DNA of 43,246 nt from Candidatus Rokubacteria bacterium 13_1_40CM_68_15 (GCA_001917585.1 MNEG01000161.1:1-43246); one strand, 5' to 3'; counted from the first letter of the stretch, positions 23,082-32,060 are shown. Notes: generated from the letters alone by a model not told the origin. Made by a program: numbers and translations.

Positions 23082-25481
23082 TTACCGAGGTGCGGGACCG
23101 GGCGCGGGCGTGGCCGCACCCGACGTCGCCGCCGTCGTGACCGCCTTGAGCACGGACGGCGTCAGGAAGACGACCAGCTCGCGTCCGTTCTCGAAGTTCT
23201 CGTTCTGTTTGAAGAGGTGGCCGAAGATCGGGATGTCGCCGAAGAACGGGATCTTGCGCACGGTGTTCTGGTTCACGCTCGTCGTCACGCCGCCGATGAT
23301 CAAGCGGTCGCCCTCGCGAATGAGGACCTGCGTCTCCGCCTTCCGGCGGTTGATGGCGGGCGGGGAGCCCGCGTTGCCGAGCTGCACCACATCGCCTCGC
23401 GAGTTGTTCTCCACGACGACGATGAGCTTGATGCGCGTCACGTCGCCCTCGTGGATGACCGTGGGCGTGACTTCGAGCTTCAGGAGGGCTTCCTTGAACT
23501 GGATCTGGGTGCCGGCCGAGCTGATCGTCGCGTAGGGGATTTCCTCGCCGAGCGACATCGACGCCTTGTTGTTCTCCACAGTGACGATCTCAGGCCGGGC
23601 CAGGGTTCGCGTCTTGCCCTGACTGGCCAGCGCCTGGAGCGCGAGGTTGATGTTGAACGTGCGCCCCACGATACCGAACGCGAGGCCGGCCGCCGGCAGC
23701 GGGCCGGCGTTCGGCAGCGCGCTGATCGGCAGGTTCACGAGGTTGGCGCCGCTCGGCAGGCCGGTCTGGAAGCTGATCGGGAAACCGCCGGTTGCGACGC
23801 CCCCCGGGGGGTCCGCCAGAATGCCGAAGCCGGGGCCGGTGACTGGGCCGAAGCCGCGGCCGAGATTGGCGGGCGCGAGGCCGATCACGTTACTGGGGCC
23901 CTGCTGGAATCCAGGCTGGATCGGTATGGTCTGACCACCCGGACCCGTCGTCGTCTGAAGTCCCTGGCCGACCAGGGTCGTGGTTCCGGAAACGCCGGCC
24001 CAGAGGCCGCCCCACTGAATACCGATCTGCTCCAGCGCGCTGCGATCGAGGATCTCCATGCGCGCTTCGATCTTCACCTGCGGCAACGGGATGTCGAGCG
24101 CCTCGCGGATGAGCTTCTTGACCCGCTCGAGGTCGGCCTCGTACAGGCGTAGGAACAGCGTGTTCGTCGGCTTGTGGGCCCGGATGGTGAGGCCCTTGTT
24201 CAGCACGTCCTGGGAGACCGACACGGGTGTCACTGCAATCGGGGCCCCCGCCGGAGGCGCGCCCTGGTAGCCGATGCCGAGGTCGGGATTGGGCGGAAGA
24301 CCGAGGAATCCGGGACCGGCGACCTTGGCGCCCTCGGCGGGGATGCCCAGGATGCCCTGCAGCGTCTTGGCGACCTCCTCGGGATCCGCGTACTGCATGC
24401 GGATCGTTTCCTCACGCAGCGGCCCCTTGGCCTCCTGCTCTCTCTGGGCGGCCTCCGCGGCGAGCTTGCGCTGTACCGCCTCGGCCTCCTTGACCTGGGC
24501 CTCGGCCATCTTCGCGCGGACCTCCGCCTCGCCCTTCAGTTTCGCCTCTTCCACTCGAGCCCGCGCCTCGCGCTCCTTGGTCAGCTGCTCGGTGGAGACG
24601 ATGCGCATCACGTCGCCCCGCTCGAGCTTTTCGAGACTCCGCGCGCTCAGAATGGTGTCGAGCGCGAGCTCCCAGGGCACGTTGCGAAGTGCGATCGACA
24701 TCTTGCCCTTCACGTCGTCGCCGATGACGATGTTGCGGCCACTCTCGGCAGCGAGGATGCGGAGCAGGTTGATGACGTCGGCGTCCTTGAAGTCGAGCGA
24801 GATGAGGCGCTGGCTGCCCGTGGCCGCCGGCGGGGGAACGACTGGCGTGGGCGCCGGAGCCGGTACCTGCGCCTGAACCGGCGCTTGCGCGACCACCATC
24901 GAGGCAGGTCGCTGGGCCGGCGCCGGCTTGGCCGTCGCCGGGGGCACCGTGATCGGCTTGATCTCCGCCGGCGCAGCCGACGGCGCATCCCTGGGCTCGG
25001 GCGGCACCGCCGCCACGACGGGACTCTTCGGTGCCCGCGCGGGAGCCGCGGGGCCGTCGGCAGCGACCACGCGCGGGACCACGATCGTCAGGCCGTCCTC
25101 GTCCTCGCGGATCGCGTAACCGACCTTGCGCGTGAACTCGATGACGAGCCGGGCGACCCCCTTGCGGTACTGCGCGCCGCGGATCTGCTTCACCGGCGCC
25201 TCGGTGACCGGCAGGGGCGTCTTGCGCCACGCATACACGGTGTCTTCGAGATCCACCACCAGGCGGTTCGGCGAATCCATGAACTCGGCGTGATACTTCG
25301 CGGCGCCGGACGTCGTGATGTGCACGATCGTCGCGTCGGGCTGATGTTCGACGGCGACCTCTTTGAGCTCTGCCGCCGAGGTCAGCGCGGGCTCCTCGGC
25401 CACGGTCAGCGCCGGAAGCACGATGAGCAACGCGAGCAACCCCACCGTCACCCACTGCCCACTGCGTCGCTGTGTGATCAT
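23082..25481 (-). CDS. pilQ: type IV pilus secretin PilQ
   Basis: This 799-residue outer-membrane secretin forms the exit pore for the pilus. Residues 1-29 are a signal peptide. An AMIN domain follows at about 35-140 (peptidoglycan binding), then a Pro/Ala-rich linker, and a secretin/TonB N-terminal domain at about 225-300 (SLDFKDADVINLLRILA). A charged coiled-coil segment lies near 310-355, then the N-domain and secretin core to the end, with LGEEIPYATISSAG and VIHEGDVTRIKLIVVVE. A Gly/Pro-rich insertion interrupts the core at about 500-590. The ATG at 25481 abuts the pilP stop without a gap. It is the last gene of pilMNOPQ. Confidence 0.94.
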   Translation of the reverse strand: MITQRRSGQWVTVGLLALLIVLPALTVAEEPALTSAAELKEVAVEHQPDATIVHITTSGAAKYHAEFMDSPNRLVVDLEDTVYAWRKTPLPVTEAPVKQIRGAQYRKGVARLVIEFTRKVGYAIREDEDGLTIVVPRVVAADGPAAPARAPKSPVVAAVPPEPRDAPSAAPAEIKPITVPPATAKPAPAQRPASMVVAQAPVQAQVPAPAPTPVVPPPAATGSQRLISLDFKDADVINLLRILAAESGRNIVIGDDVKGKMSIALRNVPWELALDTILSARSLEKLERGDVMRIVSTEQLTKEREARARVEEAKLKGEAEVRAKMAEAQVKEAEAVQRKLAAEAAQREQEAKGPLREETIRMQYADPEEVAKTLQGILGIPAEGAKVAGPGFLGLPPNPDLGIGYQGAPPAGAPIAVTPVSVSQDVLNKGLTIRAHKPTNTLFLRLYEADLERVKKLIREALDIPLPQVKIEARMEILDRSALEQIGIQWGGLWAGVSGTTTLVGQGLQTTTGPGGQTIPIQPGFQQGPSNVIGLAPANLGRGFGPVTGPGFGILADPPGGVATGGFPISFQTGLPSGANLVNLPISALPNAGPLPAAGLAFGIVGRTFNINLALQALASQGKTRTLARPEIVTVENNKASMSLGEEIPYATISSAGTQIQFKEALLKLEVTPTVIHEGDVTRIKLIVVVENNSRGDVVQLGNAGSPPAINRRKAETQVLIREGDRLIIGGVTTSVNQNTVRKIPFFGDIPIFGHLFKQNENFENGRELVVFLTPSVLKAVTTAATSGAATPAPGPAPR

Positions 25482-25955
25482 TCAATCACCCGGGAGTTTG
25501 AGGACCACGCGGTCCGTGGTGGAGCCCGTGCGAACGGCGATGCGGAACACGACCGAGTCCGGACCGATCTCGAGCAGTCGACCGTCCCCGAGCGTATCGC
25601 CGGGTTTCAGGATGTAGCCGAGGCCGTCGGAGGTCTCCACGAGCGCGAGCGGGCCTTGGGAGCCGCGCACGATGCCGGTGAGCTTGGCGGACGCGAGGGT
25701 CGGACCGCTCGCGCCTTCACGCACTTCCAGGTTCTCGAAGGGATCACGCCGGCCCTTGGCGTCGTACTTCCCCGCCGCGGGCGCGGCCGGCTCGGCGGCC
25801 GTCGCGCTCGCCACCGGCTGAGGCGGCGCCGGCGCAGCGGCCGGCATCGGTGCCGGGGGCGCCGACGCCGACGGTGCCTGGGACGCATTGCCGCCGCTGC
25901 ACGCAGTCAGGGAAACGGCGACACCGACGATGACCCACGACGGGACGCCCCTCAT
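25482..25955 (-). CDS. pilP: type IV pilus lipoprotein PilP
   Basis: This 157-residue lipoprotein has a lipobox LTAC with the acylated Cys19. An Ala/Pro-rich tether covers about 22-65, then the PilP domain, which begins at GRRDPFENL and contains LTGIVRGSQGPLALVETSDGLGY and GDTLGDGRLLEIG. PilP bridges the inner-membrane PilNO dimer and PilQ. It overlaps pilO by 4 bases (ATGA) and abuts pilQ. Confidence 0.92.
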   Translation of the reverse strand: MRGVPSWVIVGVAVSLTACSGGNASQAPSASAPPAPMPAAAPAPPQPVASATAAEPAAPAAGKYDAKGRRDPFENLEVREGASGPTLASAKLTGIVRGSQGPLALVETSDGLGYILKPGDTLGDGRLLEIGPDSVVFRIAVRTGSTTDRVVLKLPGD

Positions 25956-26566
25956 TTCGGCGCTCCCGGCTGCCCCGGCTTCGGCGCCGGCGGCGAGCCC
26001 ACCGGCCGGTACTGGTACGTCGCGAGCACGAGATCGGCTCGCAACGGGTTCCGGCTCTTGGAGATTCCCGCCATCCTCATCTCCTGCACGGTGACCACGC
26101 GGGGGAAACCGGCCACCCGCTCGAAGAACTCGCCGAGCTGGTGGTAGCCACCCTCGGCCGCCACCGTGATGGGAATCTCGACGTAGTAGTCGTGGATCTT
26201 GCCTTCCTTCGGCTGGAACAGGGACACCTGCAGACCGGACTGGTAGGCCGCGTCGGTGAGCGTTCGGAACAGCGGTGGGATGTCCTTCTCACCGGGCAGA
26301 CGCTCCTTCATGGTGTCGAGCCTCGCCTGCAGTGCGGCGATCTCGAGCCGGACACGAGCCAGATCGGCCGCGGCAGCCCGGGCCTCCATGAGCTCACGCT
26401 GGACGGTGGAGCGCTGCGCGCGGAGACCGTTGACCTTGATCTCGAGCGGCGAGAGCACGAGGAAGTAGCCGCCGGCCGCGAGGATCACCAGTCCGAAGAT
26501 GCCCAGTGCGAACTTCTGCCACCGCGGGGCATTGACGATCGGATCGAAGAAGGCGGGCAGGGCCAT
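25952..26566 (-). CDS. pilO: type IV pilus inner-membrane protein PilO
   Basis: This 204-residue protein has one transmembrane helix (FALGIFGLVILAAGGYFLV, about 19-37), a coiled-coil from about 45 to 95 ending in ERLPGEKDIPPLF, and a periplasmic ferredoxin-like domain (QVSLFQPKEGKIHDYYVEIP). PilO pairs with PilN. A Pro-rich tail ends the protein. It lies 3 bases after pilN and overlaps pilP by 4. Confidence 0.93.
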   Translation of the reverse strand: MALPAFFDPIVNAPRWQKFALGIFGLVILAAGGYFLVLSPLEIKVNGLRAQRSTVQRELMEARAAAADLARVRLEIAALQARLDTMKERLPGEKDIPPLFRTLTDAAYQSGLQVSLFQPKEGKIHDYYVEIPITVAAEGGYHQLGEFFERVAGFPRVVTVQEMRMAGISKSRNPLRADLVLATYQYRPVGSPPAPKPGQPGAPK

Positions 26567-26569
26567 GGG

Positions 26570-27121
26570 TTAGCTCTCGAACCGGCACGTGACCTCGAAG
26601 GTCACGAAGCGGGGCGTCTTGGTAATCTCCTGGCGCGCCACGACGATGTCGACTTCCTTGAACCGTCCGGACGACCGGAGGTTCTGCATGAAGTCCGATA
26701 CCGCGGTCGTGGAGAACGCCGTCCCCTTGAGGCTGAGCACGGCGCCCTTCTCCTCGATGCCCGTGATCCACAGGTCCTTCGGGATGCTGTCGACGAACGC
26801 GTCCAGGAACCGCAGCGGCCGCCCTTGATTCTTCGTCAGCTCGGCGATGACCTGGACTCGCTGCCGGAGCTCGGCGGCCTGCGCCTTGATCTGGGCGCTC
26901 TGTCCCGTCACGGCGCGCAGTGTGGTCAGCTCCCGGTTCATGACGTCGATCTCGCGGGTGAGCCGGGTTTCGTCGCTCGACAGCTGCCACCAGTAGGTCG
27001 CCACTCCGCCGAGGGCGGCGAGATACACGACGAGGAAGAGGAGACCGACGTTGAAGCTCGGCAGCCGGAACTGGAAGGCGGGCCGCGCTCGTCCCCCTGG
27101 CGACAGGTTGATCCTGATCAT
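26570..27121 (-). CDS. pilN: type IV pilus inner-membrane protein PilN
   Basis: This 183-residue protein begins MIRINLSPGGR, the conserved PilN tail that docks into PilM. One transmembrane helix follows (VGLLFLVVYLAALGGVATYW), then a coiled-coil and a periplasmic domain with FLDAFVDSIPKDLWITGIEEKG. The ATG at 27121 overlaps the pilM stop by 4 bases. A longer upstream reading frame exists but lacks the tail motif at its start. PilN carries the signal between PilM in the cytoplasm and PilO in the periplasm. Confidence 0.94.
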   Translation of the reverse strand: MIRINLSPGGRARPAFQFRLPSFNVGLLFLVVYLAALGGVATYWWQLSSDETRLTREIDVMNRELTTLRAVTGQSAQIKAQAAELRQRVQVIAELTKNQGRPLRFLDAFVDSIPKDLWITGIEEKGAVLSLKGTAFSTTAVSDFMQNLRSSGRFKEVDIVVARQEITKTPRFVTFEVTCRFES

Positions 27122-28164
27122 TCGTTCTTGTCTCCAGGCTGACGCAGGGCCAGGCCCACCGCGACCGCCAGCGACGGCCCGGCAGCCCCGACGACTTCCG
27201 AGTGGCCGGAGCTCACGTCGATCCGGGCAAACGGCTGGGCCAGCTCGACCGGAATGCCCCACGTCGAGGAGAGGTAATCCGTCAATCCCGGGAGCTGGGC
27301 ACAACCGCCGGCCAGGACGATCTTGCCGATGCGCTCGGAGTCGGCCGTCGAGGCGAAGTAGTCGAACGTCCGCTGGACCTCGAGCGAGAGCTCGCGAGAT
27401 ACCGACTCCAGCGCCGGCACCAGCGATTCCCAGCTGACGCCGACGTCCCGGCCGAGCTTGGCGCTCTCGGCCTGGTCGAACGGGATCTTCAGGTGCTGGG
27501 CGATCGCGTGCGTGTAGTTGTTGCCGCCGAACGGAATGTCGCGAGCGAAAATCGGCGTCCCACCCCGGAGCACGTTCGTCTTCATGATGGAGGCGCCGAT
27601 GTCGATGAGCGCCACCGCCTCGCCACGCTCGTTTTGCTGGTTGAGCTCGAACTGGTTGCCGAGGGCGAAGCCGTCAACGTCCACGACCATGGCGTTGAGC
27701 CCGGCCTCTTCGACCACGCCCACGTATTCGACGACCTTGGACTTCTTCACGGCGACCACGATCAGATCCATGGCGCCGTCGTGGCGGCCCACGACGTGAT
27801 AGTCGAGGAAGACCTCGTCGATCGCGAATGGAATGTGGTGCTCGGCTTCGAGCTGGACCGCGTCCCGCAACTCCTTCATCGGAACTTCGGGAATCTGGAC
27901 CTTCTTGATGATCAGCTCGCGTCCCGACACGCCGATGGCCGCTTCCTTGGAGCCGACGGCCGCTCTGCCCACGGCATCCTTGATGGCGTCGACGACGCTC
28001 GGAGGATCCTTGATCGTGCCCTCGGCGATCGCGTCGGGAGGCAGAGACGCCAGTCCCAGCGCGACCAGCGACGAGCCCTGAAGCTGCACGACCTTCACGG
28101 CGCTGGATCCGATGTCCAGGCCAAAGGTGTCCGAGGTCCGGCGTAAAAACGGGATGTTAAACAT
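27118..28164 (-). CDS. pilM: type IV pilus assembly ATPase-like protein PilM
   Basis: This 348-residue actin-like (FtsA-related) protein forms a cytoplasmic ring under the pilus machine and binds the PilN tail. It has the actin phosphate loop FGLDIGSSAVKVVQL near the start, ALIDIGASIMKTNVL in the middle, and IVLAGGCAQLPGLTDYL for adenosine binding. The ATG at 28164 follows a candidate promoter and a gap of about 120 bases, so pilMNOPQ probably begin a transcript here. Confidence 0.95.
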   Translation of the reverse strand: MFNIPFLRRTSDTFGLDIGSSAVKVVQLQGSSLVALGLASLPPDAIAEGTIKDPPSVVDAIKDAVGRAAVGSKEAAIGVSGRELIIKKVQIPEVPMKELRDAVQLEAEHHIPFAIDEVFLDYHVVGRHDGAMDLIVVAVKKSKVVEYVGVVEEAGLNAMVVDVDGFALGNQFELNQQNERGEAVALIDIGASIMKTNVLRGGTPIFARDIPFGGNNYTHAIAQHLKIPFDQAESAKLGRDVGVSWESLVPALESVSRELSLEVQRTFDYFASTADSERIGKIVLAGGCAQLPGLTDYLSSTWGIPVELAQPFARIDVSSGHSEVVGAAGPSLAVAVGLALRQPGDKNE

Positions 28165-28185
28165 CGATTTTCACTCGCTCACCGT

Positions 28186-28214
28186 AGTATAGGAGCCCAC
28201 CCCACGGGCACCAA
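28186..28214 (-). promoter_or_regulatory. candidate promoter of pilMNOPQ
   Basis: On the minus strand TTGGTG (28214-28209), a 17-base spacer, and TATACT (28191-28186) lie in the 120-base gap between the minor pilin gene and pilM. The -10 hexamer matches five of six consensus bases and the spacing is ideal, but the -35 hexamer matches only three. The start would be about 15 bases before the pilM ATG. Confidence 0.45.
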
Positions 28215-28284
28215 CGTTTTAGGGAAGCCCTGCGTTCGGGGTTCACGTCGTGCGTGTTCACCAGACCGCGGATTCGGAAAATCA

Positions 28285-28329
28285 TCACGAACGTTCTGCG
28301 CTGAACGGGTCCTTCCGGTGGTCCGTCAT
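28285..28329 (-). other. 14-codon open frame at the position of a missing minor pilin gene
   Basis: An ATG at 28329 overlaps the stop of the PilV-like gene by 4 bases, exactly as a following pil gene would. It codes for MTDHRKDPFSAERS and then stops. In many pil clusters pilW begins with such an overlap and a short basic leader. Here no hydrophobic pilin helix follows, and pilM comes next. It may be the stub of a deleted pilW, or chance. It is not claimed as a functional gene. Confidence 0.3.
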
Positions 28330-28838
28330 CGCTGGGCCACCAGCATCGTCAGCATCACGGACTTGTCGCTGGGGGCGACGCCGGCTGCGGTGAGGGGACG
28401 GTAGCTGATCGTGACCGTGATCTGCCGCATTCCGGCGCTCGTGATGCCCGTGCAAGGTGCCGCAGCGCAGTCGTGAATACGTACCGTCCGGGCGTAGACC
28501 GTGTAGGGCGCCGCCACGCTGGGCTCGTCGCCGAACGTCACGTCGCCGGCGGCGAGCGTGGTTGGCCCGTTCGTGCAGCTCTTGGCAACCGGCACCGTCG
28601 GCGCGGCCGTCGGCCCGATCCCCACGCAGTCGTTGTCCGGGCTCGACGTCCACGGCGCGCTCTTGACGTGTTCGAGTCGCTCTTCGGCCAGGAACGTGGC
28701 GGTCGAGAGCTGGTTGCCTTCGGAAAGGCCGGAGCTGGAGACCGGCACGATGATCATCAAGCCGACGAGTCCGATCCCGATGATCGTGGCCGCGGCGACG
28801 ACTTCGGCGAGCGTCAGCCCGCGCTCGTCGAGCGTCAA
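28326..28838 (-). CDS. pilV: type IV minor pilin, PilV-like
   Basis: This 170-residue protein has a short leader and a prepilin motif: DERG, then LTLAEVVAAATIIGIGLVGL. Cleavage after Gly, with Glu at +5 of the mature protein and a hydrophobic helix, is the class III signal recognised by PilD. The +1 residue is Leu instead of the usual Phe. Four cysteines in the globular part may form disulfides. The start is a TTG at 28838, chosen because it overlaps the upstream gene by TTGA and gives a leader of normal length; no ATG or GTG is available nearby. The PilV identity is by size and position. Confidence 0.78.
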   Translation of the reverse strand: MTLDERGLTLAEVVAAATIIGIGLVGLMIIVPVSSSGLSEGNQLSTATFLAEERLEHVKSAPWTSSPDNDCVGIGPTAAPTVPVAKSCTNGPTTLAAGDVTFGDEPSVAAPYTVYARTVRIHDCAAAPCTGITSAGMRQITVTISYRPLTAAGVAPSDKSVMLTMLVAQR

Positions 28839-29278
28839 GGGATCGTCACTCTCCCGGAGCCTGCGACCGTGACCGTCAACGTCTGCGCGTTGCTCGGAGC
28901 CTTCACCGTGTACTGCCCACCCGGGGTGGCGGCGCCAAGGTACGTGAAGACGACGTCGGGCGCCGGACCGGCGGTGATCGTCACGCCGTTGACGAGCGGA
29001 ATCCAGCCGGCGTTGTCCGTGCCCGCGCCTGTCCACACGACGCCGGCGCAGCCGTTCGTGAGGTACTGCATGCCCGTCGAGTTGCGCTTCACGCAGACCG
29101 ACGTGTTGTTGCGAATGGCCAGCTGTCGTGCACCGTTCAGAATGGTCTGGAGCTCCTGGGCGCCGGCCGTCAAAGTCGACGCCTGCCAGTAGCTGACGAG
29201 GTACGGCACGCCGAGCGCCGCGAGCAGTCCGAGGATCGCGACCACCACGAGCAGCTCGGCGAGGCCTACGCCCCGCAC
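28835..29278 (-). CDS. type IV minor pilin / pseudopilin, FimT-GspH-like
   Basis: This 147-residue protein has the prepilin N-terminus RGVG, then LAELLVVVAILGLLAALGVP; cleavage after Gly leaves Leu at +1 and Glu at +3 rather than the usual +5. The helix is followed by AQELQTILNGARQLAIRNNTSVCV, the pattern of the GspH/FimT group. Two cysteines could pair. The GTG at 29278 lies 2 bases after the pilD stop; an upstream in-frame TTG would lengthen the leader. The 3' end overlaps pilV by 4 bases. It is probably a pilus initiation or tip subunit. Confidence 0.8.
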   Translation of the reverse strand: MRGVGLAELLVVVAILGLLAALGVPYLVSYWQASTLTAGAQELQTILNGARQLAIRNNTSVCVKRNSTGMQYLTNGCAGVVWTGAGTDNAGWIPLVNGVTITAGPAPDVVFTYLGAATPGGQYTVKAPSNAQTLTVTVAGSGRVTIP

Positions 29279-29280
29279 AC

Positions 29281-30042
29281 CTAACCCGCGAATGCGCTCA
29301 TGTACCAAGTCACGAGCCTTTCGCCGCAGAAGAGACCGGCAGCGCCACCGGCTGCAAGGAAAGGGCCAAACGGGATCGGGTCCTTGCGGCCGGTCGCCCT
29401 GGAGCCGAGCAATACGAGGGCGACAACGCCTCCGAGCAGCACGGCCAGGAAGATCGACAAGAGCGCGACTTTCCATCCAAGAAACGCTCCGAGCATGGCG
29501 CCGAGCTTGACGTCGCCACCGCCCATTCCTTCTCGACCAGTCAAGAGCAGGCTGCCCTCCAAAATGGCCCAAAAGATCCCTCCCCCGACGACGATTCCGA
29601 TCGCCGAATCGACCCAGGAGACACGCAGCGTAGCCAGATTGGCAACAAAACCAACGACGATGCCGGGCAACGTGATCGCATCCGGGATGATCTGAAAGCG
29701 AAGGTCGATCGCCGTGATGACGATCAACGCGGCCAGGAGCACGGCGGCCACGACGAAATTCGCCGTGGGGCCGAATCGCTCGTACGCGGCGCCAAACAGG
29801 AGTGCGGTCGCCGCTTCGACGACGGGATAGCGCCACGGGATCGCTGCACTGCACGCGCGGCAGTGCCCACGAAGCGCGACATAGGACAGGACGGGGATGT
29901 TGTCGTGCCAGGCGATGGCCGCCCCGCACATCGGGCACGCCGAGCGCGGACGCCAGAGGCTACGGTGTTCGGGCAGACGCGCGATGACGACGTTGAGGAA
30001 GCTCCCGATCACCAACCCGAACACGCCGACAAGAGCGAGCAT
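29281..30042 (-). CDS. pilD: prepilin peptidase / N-methyltransferase PilD
   Basis: This 253-residue polytopic membrane enzyme cleaves prepilin leaders and methylates the new N-terminus. The zinc-binding pairs CPMC and CRAC lie in the N-terminal cytoplasmic loop (about residues 34-65). The catalytic aspartates are expected in ITAIDLRFQIIPD and GGGDVKLGAM. About eight hydrophobic segments are present. The ATG at 30042 is preferred to an in-frame TTG two codons upstream. Its placement with pilA and minor pilins supports the role. Confidence 0.95.
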   Translation of the reverse strand: MLALVGVFGLVIGSFLNVVIARLPEHRSLWRPRSACPMCGAAIAWHDNIPVLSYVALRGHCRACSAAIPWRYPVVEAATALLFGAAYERFGPTANFVVAAVLLAALIVITAIDLRFQIIPDAITLPGIVVGFVANLATLRVSWVDSAIGIVVGGGIFWAILEGSLLLTGREGMGGGDVKLGAMLGAFLGWKVALLSIFLAVLLGGVVALVLLGSRATGRKDPIPFGPFLAAGGAAGLFCGERLVTWYMSAFAG

Positions 30043-30054
30043 GGTCAAGCGACC

Positions 30055-31995
30055 CTACCAATCCGTGATGAACACCGGACTGATGTGCACCGCCGCGATG
30101 GCATCGATCGCGCGCAGGACCTCGAGCTGCGACCGCGCCGCGTCCACTCGCCCTAGCGCCAGATAGGTCTTGATGAGACCCACGCGGGGTTGCGGGAGAT
30201 CCGGCTTGATCACCGAGGCACGCTCGAGCTCCACCAGCGCATCGGCAGGCCGATGGAGATCGAGGAAGGCCGCACCGAGATTGGTGTGGGCCAGGACGTG
30301 ATCCGGCTCCTGGCGCAGAATCTCGTGCAGATGGTCGATCGCGGAGTCGTACCGCCCGAGCTGGAGGAGCGACACCGCCAGGTTGTTCCGCGACTCGTTG
30401 TGCGTTGGATACTTCGCCAGGACCTGCTCGAAGTGCGGTACGGCCTCCTGGGAGCGCCCGGCTGCCATGAGGGCCAGACCGAGGTTGCCGTGGGTCCGCA
30501 CGCGGTCGGGCCGCAGCGCGATGGAGCGCTCGAAGCGTTCCATGGCGGGGTCGAGTATCCGGCGATTGTAGAGCGAGACGCCGAGGTTGCTGTGGCAGAT
30601 GGCACACTCGGGGTCGGCATCGAGCGCGTACCGCCAGAGCGTGTCGTTGTCCCGCCAGACCTTCGCCTGGTGCCACGTCATCAGGCTCAGTCCGACGAGC
30701 CAGGCCACGCCGGCGGCGGTGGCCACCCGGGCCAGTGACGGTCGGATGACGCCGGTGCGCACGGCGACCAGGGCGGCGGCCATGGCGCCCCCGAAGAGCA
30801 GCGCCAGGGGCAGGCAGCTCAGATAGCTGTAGCGATCGTGGGTGAGCTGATGACCGTTGTGCAGGATCCCGCTCACCGGCGCCACGCTGAGAGCGTACGC
30901 GGCCCACACCGCTGGCAACGCCATCCAGCGCCGGGCCACGATGACGCCGGTCGTGACCATGACGACCGCGGCCGCGCTGAGGGCGAATCGAGCCTCCAGC
31001 GGGTTGATCCGAACGGGCAGCTCATACAGCGGGGAGAGCCCGATGGGAAGCAGGGTCTTGCTCGCATAAAACGCCAGGCTGAAGAGCGCGAGCGGCACGC
31101 GCTCGAAGACCGACAGCGTTTCGAGCGAGGTGAGGTAGCGATTCGCGTGCTGCGCCCAGACGGCCATGACCGCAGTGAAGACCGCCAGGCCGATATACGG
31201 CGCCTTCTCAACGAGGAGGGCACGCGCGGCCGGCGTGCGCCACTGACGGAGCTCCAGCCGGCGGAGCGGATACACGTCCAGGAGCAGCAGCATCACGGGC
31301 AGCGTGACCACCATCGACTTGGACAGGCACGCGAGCGTGTAGCAGACGATCGACAGCGCGGTCCAGCGGCGAGCGCCCTCACGCCCGACGTCGCGCGCCG
31401 CCAGATAGGCCAGGATCGTCAGCAGGAAGAAGAATCCCGACAAGAGGTCGCGGCGCTCGGTGACCCACGCCACCGACTCGGCGCGCAGTGGGTGGAGCGC
31501 AAAAAAGAGCGCGGCGGCCGCGGCGCTCGCCGTCAGCGTCGGTACGGGGAAGGCGGGCGTGGCGCGCGCGAGCAACCGCCGCGCCACCAGGAAGAACACC
31601 GCGGCGTTCGCCGCGTGCAAGAGCAGGTTGGTGAGGTGATAGCCGAGGGGCTTCATGCCCCACAGCGTGTAATCGAGACCGAGCGTCACCCAGGTCAGTG
31701 GGATCCACTGCCCCATCAAGAAGCTCGTGAACATCCACCTGAGGTGGGTCCAGCCGAGACCCCGGTAGTCGTTGTTGGTGAGGAAGTTCACCTGGTCGTC
31801 CCAGTCCACGAAGTGATTCCAGAGCGCGGGCGAGAAGACGACGAAGGTCACCAGGGCGATCAGCAGTGGGACGCGGGCGGCCAGCGCGACTGGCAGAGCG
31901 CGCCCGGCCAGCCCGGGCGTCGTCTTCGTCGCGATGAATCCCAGGGGCCGCGACAGCGCCTCAGTGGAGGACGGTGCGTTCTCGAGAGAAGTCAT
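30055..31995 (-). CDS. TMTC-like membrane protein with C-terminal TPR repeats (possible O-glycosyltransferase)
   Basis: This 646-residue protein has about ten hydrophobic segments up to residue 430, then TPR repeats to the end. After the first membrane helix the loop reads NHFVDWDDQVNF with Asp66-Asp67, the acidic pair typical of GT-C and TMTC-type transferases. Another family-like motif is HPLRAESVAWVTERRD. TMTC proteins transfer mannose to protein in eukaryotes; bacterial relatives are largely uncharacterised. It lies between pilA and pilD, so the pilin or other surface proteins may be the acceptor. This is inference. The ATG at 31995 is used; a TTG at 32010 is also in frame. A strong hairpin stands 15 bases before the ATG. 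Confidence 0.8.
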   Translation of the reverse strand: MTSLENAPSSTEALSRPLGFIATKTTPGLAGRALPVALAARVPLLIALVTFVVFSPALWNHFVDWDDQVNFLTNNDYRGLGWTHLRWMFTSFLMGQWIPLTWVTLGLDYTLWGMKPLGYHLTNLLLHAANAAVFFLVARRLLARATPAFPVPTLTASAAAAALFFALHPLRAESVAWVTERRDLLSGFFFLLTILAYLAARDVGREGARRWTALSIVCYTLACLSKSMVVTLPVMLLLLDVYPLRRLELRQWRTPAARALLVEKAPYIGLAVFTAVMAVWAQHANRYLTSLETLSVFERVPLALFSLAFYASKTLLPIGLSPLYELPVRINPLEARFALSAAAVVMVTTGVIVARRWMALPAVWAAYALSVAPVSGILHNGHQLTHDRYSYLSCLPLALLFGGAMAAALVAVRTGVIRPSLARVATAAGVAWLVGLSLMTWHQAKVWRDNDTLWRYALDADPECAICHSNLGVSLYNRRILDPAMERFERSIALRPDRVRTHGNLGLALMAAGRSQEAVPHFEQVLAKYPTHNESRNNLAVSLLQLGRYDSAIDHLHEILRQEPDHVLAHTNLGAAFLDLHRPADALVELERASVIKPDLPQPRVGLIKTYLALGRVDAARSQLEVLRAIDAIAAVHISPVFITDW

Positions 31996-32010
31996 TCGGG
32001 GAACATTCAA

Positions 32011-32060
32011 GCGCGGAGCGCGTCGGGAACCGCGTTCACGGCCCCGATCGCGCTCCGCGC
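32011..32060 (-). terminator. strong hairpin just after pilA
   Basis: GCGCGGAGCGCG at 32011-32022 and its exact reverse complement at 32049-32060 form a 12-bp stem. Five more pairs (32023-32027 with 32043-32047) extend it across a one-base bulge. It lies 7 bases beyond the pilA stop. No U-run follows, so partial termination or 3' protection of an abundant pilA message is more likely than a complete stop. Confidence 0.7.

Noticed and set aside
21702-26147. Very long open frames on the plus strand opposite aroB, aroC, pilQ, pilP and pilO
   Set aside because: They are Arg/Ala/Gly/Asp-rich with no domains and lie antisense to well-conserved genes; high GC makes stop codons rare in these frames.
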